From: Alphaproteobacteria bacterium
Lineage (GTDB): Bacteria; Pseudomonadota; Alphaproteobacteria; Rhizobiales; Hyphomicrobiaceae
Direction of reading: 5' to 3'
Assembly: GCA_022600345.1 (NCBI GenBank)
Contig: JAHZKP010000155.1
Coordinates: 1 to 32,270 of the forward strand
Length of the DNA: 32,270 nt
Shown: in pieces, positions 6,646 through 16,112 of the stretch
Numbering within the stretch: position 1 is the stretch's first letter
Layout: the number at the start of each line of letters is the position of its first letter
Made by a program: the position numbers and the translations under genes
The notes under the pieces: generated by a model
Told to the model about the DNA's origin: nothing
Databases searched by the model: none
What the model saw: only the letters and a program-made list of their open reading frames with translations

Positions 6646-8317
6646 GAGGCTGTGTGAGAACGCGCTGTTGCGCAACCCTGGACAATGTTCGGACCTGTCG
6701 ATGCAAATCCGGCCCTCATGAGCAGTTTTCGGCTCCGATCGTCGCCGTGACTCGCCCAACGGACGACCTGTTTGTGTTTTTTGGCGCTGTAGGCATCACC
6801 GTCATCCCTTCATCGCGTTAATCAGCCCCGGTACGCCAAGTATCGCGATCACCCGCATCATGTTGTAGACCAGCACATGCAGCGCCGTTTCGGTTGCTAC
6901 GTGCTTCAGCGTCTTCATTTTGAAGTGCGTTGCACCCATCCAGGCTTTGATCGTGCCAAATGGATGCTCGACGGTCCTGCTGCGCAGCGGGATCTTATCG
7001 GGATCATCGTCAAGACGTTTTTGGACGCGCTCCAGGATATCCTCGTGTTTCCAGCGACGGATGCGGCGCTCCTTGCCGGTTGTACATCTGTGCTTGACCA
7101 CGCAGGTCACACAGTCGTTTGTCCAGTAATTGCGAAGCGTCTTGCCATCCTGCTTGTTCGTGTAGTGATAGGGGAGCCATTTACCGGCCGGGCACTGGTA
7201 GGCATCCTTCTTGGTGTCATAGACGAAGTCGGCCCTGTCAAAACGCCCAACCGCCGCTGCTTTGGAAGTGCGCGGTTTGGAAACCGTGACGGCAATGCCG
7301 GCCTGCTCACAGGCAACGATCTCCTCGCCTTTATAGTATCCCTTGTCGGCGATCGCTTCGATCGTATCGCCAGCCATCTCGTCCCGCGCTTTGTGCGCCA
7401 TCATCGAAAGGGCATCGCGGTCATAGCCGTGGTTCGTCACTTCGTGTGCGATGATCAGATGGTGCTTGGTTTCGACAGCGCTCTGCACGTTGTAACCGAC
7501 CACGCGGGGCTGCTTGCTTGTCGTCGCCATGGCGCGACAGTCCGGGTCGGTTAGAGAAACTTGCGTCTCGCCGGTACTGTCCATGCGTTGCTCTATGGCG
7601 CGCAGCGTTCGTGCCTCCTTGCGGTAATGAGCGAGCTTCTTGAGAACGCGTGATAGTCGGGCTTCCACTGGATACATGCCGGTCGTTGTCAGAACTTCAT
7701 CTGTCCGATCCAACTCACCCATGTACCGATCGATCGCAGCGTCAATCTCTCCAAGGCGACGTTTGAGCTTCTCGCGCGTGTAGTTCTTAGCTTTGGCATT
7801 GACGGCTTTGAACTTGCTCCCGTCGATAGCGACGAGGCTCGCGTCCAGAAGATCGATATCGCGGCAAAGCGCAATGAATTGCCGGCAGACTTCGCGGATC
7901 GCGGCGCCATTGTCGCGCCGAAAATCGGCAATCGTCTTGAAGTCGGGCTTCAGCCGACCCATCAGCCAGATCAGTTCCAGGTTGCGACCGCATTCACGTT
8001 CCAGTTTCCGCGACGACTGAACTTGGTTGAGATAACCGTAGAGATACAGCTTCAACATCGTCGCCGGATGATAGCCTGGACGCCCGGTATCCTCGGGCTC
8101 GACGTTGAAGCCGAGCGCCGCCAGATCCAGCATGTCGACAAACGCATCGACTGCGCGAACCGGATTGTCCCCGTCGACATAGTCATCAATGCATTCCGGC
8201 AGCAGACTGGTCTGGCTTCGATCCAGCCCCTCGATGAAACGTCTCATGAGAGCCCCCGCTTGTAGCAAGGGAATCATATCATGTTTCACTCAGCCACCGG
8301 CGTTTTCACACAGGCTC
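6646..8317 (-). mobile_element. IS1182-family insertion sequence, complete
   Basis: The element is about 1672 bp and contains one transposase gene. Its ends are 18-bp imperfect inverted repeats: GAGGCTGTGTGAGAACGC (6646-6663) and the complement of GAGCCTGTGTGAAAACGC (8300-8317), matching at 16 of 18 positions. The flanks TCTT and TCTC differ at one base, so no clear target duplication is visible. It lies between the CRISPR-Cas locus and the phage remnant. Confidence 0.85.
6802..8247 (-). CDS. IS1182-family transposase
   Basis: A DDE transposase that cuts and rejoins the ends of its own element. The 481-aa product begins MRRFIEGLDRSQTSLLPE, the typical start of this family. The N-terminal helical domain is followed by the catalytic core: VAIDGSKFKAVN (first Asp), IADKGYYKGEE (second Asp) and TVEHPFGTIKAWMG (Glu), with a Cys-containing insert CVTCVVKHRC before the last motif. 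The frame is intact and full length, so the copy could be active. The ATG at 8247 is preceded by a GGGGG run; an alternative start at 8289 adds 14 residues without family similarity. Confidence 0.93.
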   Translation of the reverse strand: MRRFIEGLDRSQTSLLPECIDDYVDGDNPVRAVDAFVDMLDLAALGFNVEPEDTGRPGYHPATMLKLYLYGYLNQVQSSRKLERECGRNLELIWLMGRLKPDFKTIADFRRDNGAAIREVCRQFIALCRDIDLLDASLVAIDGSKFKAVNAKAKNYTREKLKRRLGEIDAAIDRYMGELDRTDEVLTTTGMYPVEARLSRVLKKLAHYRKEARTLRAIEQRMDSTGETQVSLTDPDCRAMATTSKQPRVVGYNVQSAVETKHHLIIAHEVTNHGYDRDALSMMAHKARDEMAGDTIEAIADKGYYKGEEIVACEQAGIAVTVSKPRTSKAAAVGRFDRADFVYDTKKDAYQCPAGKWLPYHYTNKQDGKTLRNYWTNDCVTCVVKHRCTTGKERRIRRWKHEDILERVQKRLDDDPDKIPLRSRTVEHPFGTIKAWMGATHFKMKTLKHVATETALHVLVYNMMRVIAILGVPGLINAMKG

Positions 8318-8534
8318 TCTCCACAGCGGTACAGGACCTACGTAGAGCGGGTTTGGTTAACGCTTCGTACAAGCTTCCTGAGTGAGGGAAAGAGGACGTC
8401 ACCAGCGACCCGCTTCACAAATGAAACTCGCTGTTTCTTCGAAGACGATGGCGTTACTCCTTTGCTTTGTCGAAATACTGACGATGCGTGATTACCGCAA
8501 ATTATCAGAAATACCGAAAAGCCAGTTTCGCTTT

Positions 8535-9934
8535 TTAAAGATTGTCCAAAGTGTAGCTGCTGGATTCACGTGTCCAGTTGATGAGTTGAGACAGCGCGTC
8601 CACTTGGTCGTCGTGAGTGCCGTTGGGGAATGCCAAGAGTTCGTTCAAAAAGTCATCGAGCCACGCCGCCCGTCTTGGCAGATGCACGCAACCTGCTTCC
8701 AGTTTCGCCGTGCAGGTGCTCATGCGCACCACCTTGTTTTAATCGCGTTCGCATAGATATGCCCGTGCTGCAGGTCCTGGATGAGGCTCATCCCCGAACC
8801 CTTGTCTTCAATGAGGACGGTGTCCGCGCTGAAACGCTCTTTGAGCCGAATGACAGCCCGCTTGAGGTCTGGATAGTCCAACCGTTCTTTCAGAACATCA
8901 ATGATGTAAATTGCTTCCCCTCGCACAAGCGCTGTGACACAGGCAGAGTAGTCGGCAAGGTCAGTGCCCTTCATGGCCGTGTCCCAACTCTGTACGATCG
9001 TATCGCGATAGCTTTCTTTCAAAGGTGGAGAACCAGTATAGCTCGCAAACCACCTGCGTTTGACAAGATTGCCCTTGGGAGGAACCGGAGCCTGCTGATA
9101 TTGAGCGGAAAAATCCGCAGTCCCCATACTTTCTTTGAGTTCCGCCAAGACTGATTGCGGCTCACGTTTCGGTTGAAGAAGATCTCCAACTGAGCGCTTG
9201 TAGAACTTTCCCGAGGCGATCTGCACGCGCTGTTTGCGTTCAGCGATCGCCGGCAGGTTCAGGTGGCGCCAACCTTCTCCCGTGAGCAGATGCCCAGCCA
9301 GGTCGTCGACGTGGAGACGCTGCATGACGACTACAATCTTGTCCTCACGCTTGTTGTCGAGGCGCGACAGGAGGGTTTGGTTGAACCAGGTCTTGACCCT
9401 TTCCCGTGCCGACTGGGAATTTGCGTCCGCTGCCTTCATTGGATCGTCGATGATAAAAATCGAACCACCAAGGCCAGTAAGGGCGCCGCCGACAGTCACA
9501 GATTGTCGTACCCCACCTCGCGTTGTTTGAAACAGCATTTCCGTGTCTTTGGCTGTGTCGATTCGCGTGGCAGAAAAGAGCCTACGATACCAATCGGTCT
9601 TCAAGATATTCCGACATTGATTGGCATGCTTTACGGCCAATTCCTGACCGTATGAAGCGCAAACAATGCGTTCGCCAGGGTTGTGGCCGAGCAACCATGC
9701 CGGGAAAGCCACCGAAGCGTGGATTGATTTCAGCGAGCGAGGTTGGATAGTGATCAGCAGCCGACGGATGTTGCCTTTAGCGACTTCTTCAAGATGCCAT
9801 GCAATCGCGTCGAGATGCCAGTTGTGTTGGTAGCTTTGCCCGCCGCCCACCTCATAGAAGCATTTTTCGGTGAAACCAGAGAGCTTCTGTCGCAGTAGGG
9901 CATCCAGGAGCCGCTGCTTTGAAACACCACTCAT
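8535..9934 (-). pseudogene. Phage terminase large subunit, broken by one frameshift
   Basis: The terminase large subunit is the packaging ATPase and nuclease. The first 404 residues show a degenerate Walker A (LITIQPRSLKS), a Walker B (GGSIFIIDDPMKA) and the nuclease Asp motif VQSWDTAMKGTDLADYSA. The frame then ends at 8720. The natural C-terminus continues in the next frame (8535-8744) as KVVRMSTCTAKLEAG..FPNGTHDDQVDALSQLINW, including the last nuclease Asp. Loss of one base in ATTAAAACAAGG (about 8742-8753) explains it, giving IK-DKVVRM when repaired. It follows the DUF5681 gene by 3 bp, the usual terminase arrangement in alphaproteobacterial prophages. A sequencing error is possible. Confidence 0.85.
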
Positions 9935-9937
9935 CGT

Positions 9938-10354
9938 CTACTTTTCGTCCTTGTCTGGTTCACATTCAGCATAAAGTAGCCGAGACAGAATTTGGTGGTC
10001 TTCCTCTGCAAGCAGGTCCGAGGCAACATCGTCTTGCGCTGCTTTCAACTCTGAGCGGTCGAAGGCTGTCGTCAACATCGGCAAGAGCGCTCGTGTCGAT
10101 GCAACCTTGCCTGCGAAAGAATCCTTCAGGAGACGACGTATAAGAGCCTCCAAATTTGTGACAGATCGACTGCCATTCGCATCACGTATCGAGATTTTTT
10201 CCTCTAAGACGCCACGCACGATATTATTGGGACAAATTTCCTTCTTCTTGCGGCCCCTTGGATTGCCAGATTGTCCAGGCTTGAACCGGCTATGCTTTGG
10301 CGGCTTGCCGTATCCCACGTCGTAGTCCTGAGGTGGTTTTTTCTTGGTCGTCAT
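9938..10354 (-). CDS. DUF5681 domain protein (phage-associated)
   Basis: A 138-aa basic protein with the DUF5681 signature near its N-terminus (YGKPPKHSRFKPGQSGNPRGRK). Such genes usually sit directly before the terminase large subunit, and a role as a small packaging subunit has been supposed from position only. The ATG overlaps the stop of the methyltransferase frame as ATGA, and the terminase starts 3 bp after its end, so the three were one translation-coupled unit. The C-terminal half is helical and acidic. The gene is open, unlike both neighbours. Confidence 0.8.
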   Translation of the reverse strand: MTTKKKPPQDYDVGYGKPPKHSRFKPGQSGNPRGRKKKEICPNNIVRGVLEEKISIRDANGSRSVTNLEALIRRLLKDSFAGKVASTRALLPMLTTAFDRSELKAAQDDVASDLLAEEDHQILSRLLYAECEPDKDEK

Positions 10355-11800
10355 CCCGTCCTCACTTTCTCACTCGATCTGATAATCGTGACCCTGCCGC
10401 GTTTGCCCTTGCGCGCAGTGGTCGATGTCGATTGTCGTTGTGTTGCGATCTCGTTGAAGTGCTCTGAAGTCGAAAGAAGAACGGCGTCATCTTTGGCATA
10501 ACTCTGCCAACGTCTTATGGCGACATCGCAGTAAAGGGGATCGATCTCGATCGCGTGTGCCTTGCGACCAACCTTGTGAGCGGCAATCAATATGCTGCCA
10601 GAGCCCGCAAAGGCATCAAGAGCGACACCGCCCCGAGGGCAGCAGTCCTTCAAGGCATCGGCGAGCATGGCAACGGGTTTGACCGTTGGATGCAATCGCA
10701 ACTCCGCACGCGCTTTGGCTGAGGCTGTGGAAATGCCAGGATACTTCCACACGTTGGTGCGATATCGTCCAGACTGACCAAGCTTGAACGTATTGATGTG
10801 TGGTTCATCTCCGTTCTTGAATGCAAAGATCAACTCATGCCGGGAACGGTAGAAGGTTCCCATGCCGCCATTGTCCTTGACCCAGACAATGAGGTTTTTT
10901 GAGTTCGCTGTAGACAGCGTCACCGGCTTCGAGAAGTTCGTTCATGTGACGCCAATCCATGCAGACGAAGTGGATCGAACCCTTTTTCGAGAACTGAGAA
11001 AGCTGTTTGAGCGAAGTCGTGAGGAAGTCGGTGAACTGTTGCGGCGACATTTCCCCGGACGCATGTGCAAACTCCCGGTGCTTTATTGTGCCGAGCCCAC
11101 ACACATTGCCATCGATACGTACGTTATAGGGGGGATCAGTAAAGACCATGTCGGCGAGGACTTGCGTCTCCTTTTCGGCGGGGCCACGTAGTCTGCCAGC
11201 TGCACCGGCCAGCCTCTCCGGCACGGTCATCAACTCCCGATAGACTCGAGGATCGCGAGCATCTCCGCAGATGAGTAGGTGCGGGCCCAATCGCCAAAGA
11301 TCTCCAAGTTGCGTGACAGGTTCAACGTCGCCGGAAACTTCAGGCAACTCGTCATCTTCATCGTTGTCGGCATCCGTGGGCGTACCGCCGGGCTCGATAA
11401 TCGTATCGATTTCCTCGATCGCGAAGCCCGAAATTCCGACATCGACCTCATCGGGATGTTCCAGCAAGAATTCAAGCTCATCAGCGAGCAGGTCGTAGTC
11501 CCAGAAGGCGTTTTCTGCGAGCTTGTTGTCCGCAAGAATGTACGCCCTCTTCTGGCCGGTCGTCAGATTCAGAAGTCGCAGGCACGGCACGGATTCTAGT
11601 TCGAGGAGTTTTGCTGCCTTCACCCGGCCGTGACCTGCAAGAATGAGCCTGTCTTCGTCAATGAGGACCGGGTTGGTGAAACCAAACTTCTCAATACTGG
11701 CTGCAATCTGCTGAACTTGCTTCTTGGAGTGTTTTCGTGCGTTGCGACTGTAGGGTGCCAAATCCTCTGGAACGAGGTATTCGATCTGTGAACTCGGCAT
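10351..11800 (-). pseudogene. ParB-like nuclease/DNA methyltransferase fusion, frameshifted
   Basis: The N-terminal 120 or so residues are a ParB/Srx-like domain (LAPYSRNARKHS, NPVLIDEDRLILAGHGRVKAAKLLE). A beta-class DNA methylase follows, with the catalytic DPPY motif (MVFTDPPYNVRIDGN) before the AdoMet motif (LDAFAGSGSILIAAHKVGRKAHAIEIDPLYCDVAIRRW). Such fusions are common next to phage terminases and probably methylate adenine or cytosine N-groups in short motifs. The frame breaks at a run of six A on the coding strand (10895-10900): with five, the protein would read YSELKNLIVWVKDNGG; with six it goes out of frame and ends at 10835. The second part is open from 10923 to 10351. A homopolymer error, phase variation or true decay would all fit. 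Confidence 0.85.
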
Positions 11801-11839
11801 TCTGGGCGTTACCTTTCCGGACCTGCGGTATGTAGAAGA

Positions 11840-12544
11840 TCATTTCTTCAGACGCTTGCTGATGAGTGCTGTGAGGTCTTGAACAACTTCGCCCAATTGG
11901 TCGGCAATAGACTGCAACTCGCCGGTAGACACACCATCCTCATCGCCTGGAAGTGACTCCGAGATGCTTTGAATTTTTTTGCGCACACGCGAGAATGTAA
12001 TCTTTCCACTAATCTTCGGCCCCTTCTTCATGGCCTTGCCCGACACCTCCGAGTTTATGTCCTCCATCAACTTGAACAGTTGAACGAGGCCGAGCGACAT
12101 TGGGTGAACAGGATCGCCAAGTTTGTCTGTATAGGCACTCAGGGCCGTTGCACCCTCTGGGGAACTGCGGAAGAGCTCAATGCGTTTCCAAAGCGATCCA
12201 TGTTGCTGCCTTAAGCTTCGAAAATGAGTCTCCGCAGCTTCCCAATGGATGTCTTGGGCCTGTTTCAGATAGGCTTCACCGAAACGATCCCACTTTCGCT
12301 GAATGCGCCGCTGAAGTGCCATTTCTCCATCGGCGACAAATCGGAATGCCTCTGTGGGAGTGGCGAATTGCTCGCGGTAGAGCAGAGCGGCTACATTTTT
12401 TAGGAGGGTGTCGTCATCTGGGTAATTGGTTGAGCCAAGAGGGCGACCACGTCGAGGGACTTTCTGCGTCACGGAATGAATCCAAGAATAGATTGCAGCC
12501 TGCACCTTGAAACGCCGAGGGGCTCCCAGTGCTGCAAGCAACAT
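11840..12544 (-). CDS. Hypothetical protein upstream of the phage packaging genes
   Basis: I do not recognise this 234-aa protein. It is basic near the N-terminus (KVPRRGRPLGSTNYPDDDT), then largely helical and charged, with a Lys-rich C-terminus (ISKRLKK). It lies 39 bp upstream of the ParB/methyltransferase gene in the same orientation, so it is probably part of the same phage-derived unit. The GRPLGSTNYPDD segment looks like a DNA-contacting loop, and a small-terminase or regulatory role is conceivable but unproven. The ATG at 12544 is the first ATG; a TTG at 12574 would add ten residues. Confidence 0.6.
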   Translation of the reverse strand: MLLAALGAPRRFKVQAAIYSWIHSVTQKVPRRGRPLGSTNYPDDDTLLKNVAALLYREQFATPTEAFRFVADGEMALQRRIQRKWDRFGEAYLKQAQDIHWEAAETHFRSLRQQHGSLWKRIELFRSSPEGATALSAYTDKLGDPVHPMSLGLVQLFKLMEDINSEVSGKAMKKGPKISGKITFSRVRKKIQSISESLPGDEDGVSTGELQSIADQLGEVVQDLTALISKRLKK

Positions 12545-13280
12545 CTCACAAAAAAGTGTGATTCGAAATAACAAAAATTGTCGGACACAATTTTAGCGGA
12601 GTCGGGCATGGACAGATCACACCGATCAACTGCCAATGAGATGTTCCAAAGGTTTCCGTGTTACCGATACCACGTGGAAATCCTTCCCTGTTCGCGTCGA
12701 AAAATTCCCTGCTACAAGCTCTAGGGAAATCATGACCTAAGGCATTGAAATCTCGCAGGTAACCGGCGCAGGTTTTGGCTCAGACGTCGCAAAATAGAGA
12801 ATTTTCCCTGCAATTTCCCGAGAAACAGGGAACTTGGCCCCAGAGACCGGTTCGCACCAGACTGCGCCCCAGCCATCATATTCTTATTTTAGAACGACAA
12901 AGCAGGTTTCCCCTAGCGCGGAACTTGTCGCGCGGTTTCCGCGCCTTGCGCCCTTGCGCGTCTTCCAACCGACTTCTGCGACCACACTTTTGGTGCCAAG
13001 CGGCGGCCAGGCCACGAGTATCTCTGCAGCCCAAAAACCGCAAACCTGATTGCTATCTGTGCGCAACAAGCACAGCCGTCGCGCCCGCAAGGGCGGGTGG
13101 ATCGAAACAGGTGCGGTTCTCGGCAGCCGAAATCGGTAATCGTGTGAGGTGCGTTGGCGTCAGCTTCCAGGCCGGTCGGTGAACAACGTTTCGAGACGAT
13201 TACTGCTGCTGCCTCGCCGATCCCGCTCCGCCGTAAGGTTCGCGCTAGGACGCGCACGCCAAGGAAGGAAGAAAAAATTA
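12545..13280. other. Long intergenic region with clustered TTCCCTG/CAGGGAA motifs
   Basis: About 740 bp separate the phage remnant from the rimK operon. I see no supported gene: a 135-codon plus frame at 12775-13182 has Pro/Arg/Ser-rich low-complexity coding and no ribosome binding site. TTCCCTG occurs at 12684, 12705 and 12804, and its inverse CAGGGAA at 12826. No tRNA or obvious attachment site is visible. Confidence 0.5.
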
Positions 13281-13284
13281 TCTA

Positions 13285-13313
13285 TAGACAATAAATGTTG
13301 GCCTATATATAAG
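13285..13313 (+). promoter_or_regulatory. Sigma-70-like promoter of the rimK operon
   Basis: TAGACA (13285-13290) and TATAAG (13308-13313) each match consensus at 5 of 6 positions with ideal 17-bp spacing. The start would be near 13320, about 25 nt before the first gene. It lies in a conspicuously AT-rich patch. Confidence 0.5.
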
Positions 13314-13344
13314 CGTTTTAGGCGAGACAACGGCTGGGTACACC

Positions 13345-13605
13345 ATGGATCAAGTTGCTGAGCGACTATGCGAACTTTACGGAGAGCCGTTCGGTGGCAA
13401 GGACAAGGGACGCTTTCGGATCGCAGCGAAACTTGTTCGCTCGCTTGCCGGGCGGCGGCGCCTTTATGAGGACGACATCAAGCAACTCACCCGCGCCATG
13501 CTGGAGCGTGGCTACGTTCTGATCGACATGGACGGATTCTTCGTCGTCTTATCGGCGAACACGTTTGTGAATTATCGCCGCGCCAACGACGAGTGCTTGG
13601 AGTGA
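13345..13605 (+). CDS. Small hypothetical protein, first gene of the rimK operon
   Basis: An 86-aa protein I do not recognise. It is helix-rich and basic in the first half (GRFRIAAKLVRSLAGRRRLYEDDIKQL) and has a hydrophobic strand-like segment GYVLIDMDGFFVVLSA near the end. It has no signal peptide or membrane segment. Its stop lies 5-8 bp before the next start, so it is very likely co-translated with the RimB-like protease and RimK. Pseudomonas rim operons also contain a third gene beside rimB and rimK, but I cannot claim homology. The ribosome binding site is weak. Confidence 0.65.
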   Translation: MDQVAERLCELYGEPFGGKDKGRFRIAAKLVRSLAGRRRLYEDDIKQLTRAMLERGYVLIDMDGFFVVLSANTFVNYRRANDECLE

Positions 13606-13613
13606 CAAGTGTG

Positions 13614-14159
13614 ATGAAGGCTACGAAACGCGGGCAACCGAAAATTATCGGCTGGCGGGAATGGGTTGGCCTACCGGAATTGGGAATCGCATCGCTCAAG
13701 GCAAAGATCGATACCGGTGCGCGCACCACTGCACTCCATGCCGTTGACTTGCGGCCGTGCGAAAGAAATGGAGAGAAGTGGATCGAGTTCCGCGTACCTT
13801 TGCCAGGGCTGACAACGACGGACCGTTGCCGGGCGCCCGTTGTGGACGAGCGTGAGATCAAGAATACGAGCGGCGTGCCGGAACGGCGATATGTCATCGA
13901 GACGGTTCTTGTTCTTGGCAATCGTCATTGGCACATCGAAGTGTCATTGACCGATCGCGAGAATATGGAATTCGAAACCATCATCGGACGCACGGCAATC
14001 CGCCGTCACGCTTTGCTCGTCGACCCCGGGCGTTCGTTTCTTTGCGGATCGCCTCGCTCATTAACAACAGAGAAAAGCGGTCCACGCGACGCGCGGAAAT
14101 CCAACGTCGTCAAGTTCGCCCAGCACCGCCCGGCTTCCAGCGAAACAAACAAGGAATAA
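13614..14159 (+). CDS. RimB-like retropepsin-type protease (cytoplasmic)
   Basis: Member of the 'ATP-dependent zinc protease'/RimB family (PF05618), which has a retropepsin-like fold. The 181-aa protein has the active-site motif [13 protein letters not shown] (Asp33) and the partner segment [23 protein letters not shown]. In Pseudomonas, RimB is reported to act on glutamate tails added by RimK to ribosomal protein S6; the same job is inferred here because rimK follows 4 bp later. There is no signal peptide, so it should be cytoplasmic. Starts at GTG 13611 and ATG 13614 are both possible, with GGAG at 13599 upstream. The C-terminus after residue 150 is extended and polar. Confidence 0.82.
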   Translation: MKATKRGQPKIIGWREWVGLPELGIASLKAKIDTGARTTALHAVDLRPCERNGEKWIEFRVPLPGLTTTDRCRAPVVDEREIKNTSGVPERRYVIETVLVLGNRHWHIEVSLTDRENMEFETIIGRTAIRRHALLVDPGRSFLCGSPRSLTTEKSGPRDARKSNVVKFAQHRPASSETNKE

Positions 14160-14163
14160 CCCA

Positions 14164-15069
14164 ATGAAAATTGCCCTGCTCGCGCGTAACTCTAATCTTT
14201 ATTCGCACAAACGCCTCGTGGAAGCTGCTCAGGCCAAAGGGCACGAAATCGACGTCATCAACACTCTCCAGTGCTACATGAACATCGCGTCGCGCCGCCC
14301 GGAAGTCTTTTACGATGGCGAAAAACTCCCCAAGTACGATGCCATCATTCCCCGCATCGGCGCTTCGGTGACATTCTATGGAATGGCAGTGCTGCGGCAG
14401 TTCGAGATGATGGGTGTGTTTCCGCTAAACGAGTCGGTCGCCATCGGGCGGTCGCGCGACAAGCTGCGCTCAATGCAACTCCTGGCACGCGAAGGCGTCG
14501 GATTGCCGGTCACGACATTTGCCTATGATCCAAAACAGACCGACAAGGTTCTGAAGCTTGCCGGTGGATCGCCGTTGGTCATCAAGCTTTTGGAAGGCAC
14601 GCAGGGCATCGGTGTCGTTCTGGCAGATACCGACCGCTCGGCGAAATCCGTGATCGAAGCGTTCCGAGGCGCCAACGTCAACATTCTGGTGCAGGAATTC
14701 ATCAAGGAAGCCGGCGGCACGGATATCCGCGCGCTGGTTGTCGGCGGCAAAGTCGTCGCAGCCATGCAGCGCACTGGCGCGGAGGGTGAATTCCGCTCCA
14801 ATCTGCATCGCGGCGGCAGCGCGACCGCGATCAAGATTTCTCCAGAAGAGCGATCCACCGCGGTCAGATCGGCAAAGGCGATGGGATTGAATGTCTGCGG
14901 CGTCGACATGCTGCGTGCAAATCACGGTCCCGTAGTAATGGAAGTCAACTCGTCGCCGGGACTTGAAGGAGTTGAAAAAGCGACCGGTAAGGACATTGCC
15001 GGACAGATCATCGGCTTCCTGGAAACGAATGCTAAACCCAACAAGACCAAAACCAAGGGTAAGGGTTGA
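14164..15069 (+). CDS. rimK: RimK, ATP-grasp glutamate ligase
   Basis: RimK adds glutamates to the C-terminus of ribosomal protein S6 in E. coli and Pseudomonas and can make poly-alpha-glutamate. The 301-aa product has the same length as E. coli RimK. Family features are the start [22 protein letters not shown], the flexible ATP loop [28 protein letters not shown], and the metal-binding end [18 protein letters not shown]. The C-terminus is Lys-rich (NKTKTKGKG). AAGGA lies 8 nt before the ATG. Its TGA overlaps the ATG of the next gene by one base. The substrate in this organism is inferred from the family. Confidence 0.93.
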   Translation: MKIALLARNSNLYSHKRLVEAAQAKGHEIDVINTLQCYMNIASRRPEVFYDGEKLPKYDAIIPRIGASVTFYGMAVLRQFEMMGVFPLNESVAIGRSRDKLRSMQLLAREGVGLPVTTFAYDPKQTDKVLKLAGGSPLVIKLLEGTQGIGVVLADTDRSAKSVIEAFRGANVNILVQEFIKEAGGTDIRALVVGGKVVAAMQRTGAEGEFRSNLHRGGSATAIKISPEERSTAVRSAKAMGLNVCGVDMLRANHGPVVMEVNSSPGLEGVEKATGKDIAGQIIGFLETNAKPNKTKTKGKG

Positions 15070-16112
15070 TGGGGGCACGCGGTGCATTTGAGATCGGGGC
15101 GCAGAACATCGAACCCGGCTCGCGGCGGACCGTCGATCTGCCGGTCAGCGTCATGTCCGATCATACACCCGTGACACTGTCCGTTCATGTCGTGCATGGC
15201 CGGCGATCTGGTCCAACCATGTTTGTCAGCGCGGCCGTGCACGGCGACGAGGTCATCGGCGTCGAGATCGTTCGCCGCTTGTTGCGCACACCCGGTCTCG
15301 ACAAGCTGCAGGGGACGTTGCTTGCAGTTCCGATCGTCAACGCGTTTGGGTTCATGAACCACTCGCGTTATCTTCCCGACCGCCGCGACCTGAACCGATC
15401 CTTTCCCGGCAGTGCCCAAGGATCGCTTGCAGCGCGTCTCGCCAACATCTTCCTGCAGGAGATCGTGGTGCGATCCAGTGTCGGCATAGACCTGCACTCA
15501 GCCGCAATCCACAGAACCAATCTTCCCCAGATCCGGGTTTCACCCGGCAAACCCGAAACGATGGAATTGGCGACTGCCTTCGGTGCTCCGTTCATTCTGA
15601 CTTCGGGTCTCCGCGAGGGGTCATTGAGGCAGGCAGCAGCCAAGAACAAAATCGACATTCTTCTTTACGAAGCGGGCGAAGGGCTGCGGTTCGATGAGAA
15701 TGCGGTCAGAACCGGCGTTTCCGGGATCTTGCGTGTCATGCACCACTTGGGAATGATCTCCAGCCGAAAAGTTTCAAAGCCTAAAGCGCCGCCGATTCAG
15801 TCCCGAACGAGCTATTGGCAAAGGGCGCCGGCTGGCGGTTTGCTGCGAACATACAAGACAATCGGAGAGGAGGTATCGAAAGGTACGGTTTTGGGTATTG
15901 TCGCAGACCCGTTTGGGGATTCAGAGACCGAAATTGCCGCCGACTATGGGGGGCTGATTATCGGCCGCACCAACCTGCCCATCATCAACGAGGGCGATGG
16001 CCTGTTTCACATCGCCAAGATCGCCAAGGCGGACAATGCCGAGGCGACGATAGGCAGCCTTGCCACCCAGTTGGAGGCCGAACCGCTCTTCGACGAAGAT
16101 GAAATCATATGA
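15069..16112 (+). CDS. Succinylglutamate desuccinylase/aspartoacylase family hydrolase
   Basis: A zinc-dependent M14-like amidohydrolase of 347 aa. Zinc ligands appear as AVHGDE (H58, E61) and DLHSA (H143); RRDLNRSFPG (about 105-114) is the substrate-binding loop and LLYEAGEG supplies the catalytic Glu (about 201). The C-terminal domain (ADYGGLIIGRTNLPIINEGDGLFHIA) is the beta-rich lid of this group. Members are often coded beside rimK. I infer that it trims an acyl or aminoacyl group from a RimK product, but the true substrate is unknown. It starts at an ATG overlapping the rimK stop (TGATG) and ends overlapping the next ATG (ATGA). Confidence 0.88.
   Translation: MGARGAFEIGAQNIEPGSRRTVDLPVSVMSDHTPVTLSVHVVHGRRSGPTMFVSAAVHGDEVIGVEIVRRLLRTPGLDKLQGTLLAVPIVNAFGFMNHSRYLPDRRDLNRSFPGSAQGSLAARLANIFLQEIVVRSSVGIDLHSAAIHRTNLPQIRVSPGKPETMELATAFGAPFILTSGLREGSLRQAAAKNKIDILLYEAGEGLRFDENAVRTGVSGILRVMHHLGMISSRKVSKPKAPPIQSRTSYWQRAPAGGLLRTYKTIGEEVSKGTVLGIVADPFGDSETEIAADYGGLIIGRTNLPIINEGDGLFHIAKIAKADNAEATIGSLATQLEAEPLFDEDEII

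Noticed and set aside
6396-6706. Short overlapping frames between tracrRNA and the IS1182 element
   Set aside because: No domain, no start signal and mutual overlap on both strands; treated as non-coding or unidentified remnant.
8720-8744. Programmed ribosomal frameshift in the terminase gene
   Set aside because: No slippery heptamer or stimulatory structure is evident, and large terminases are not normally made this way; decay or sequencing error is simpler.
12775-13182. A 135-codon plus-strand frame in the gap before the rimK operon
   Set aside because: Low-complexity Arg/Pro/Ser-rich product, no ribosome binding site and no recognised domain.
12545-13344. A tRNA gene as integration site at the island border
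   Set aside because: No cloverleaf or conserved T-arm sequence could be found in this stretch.
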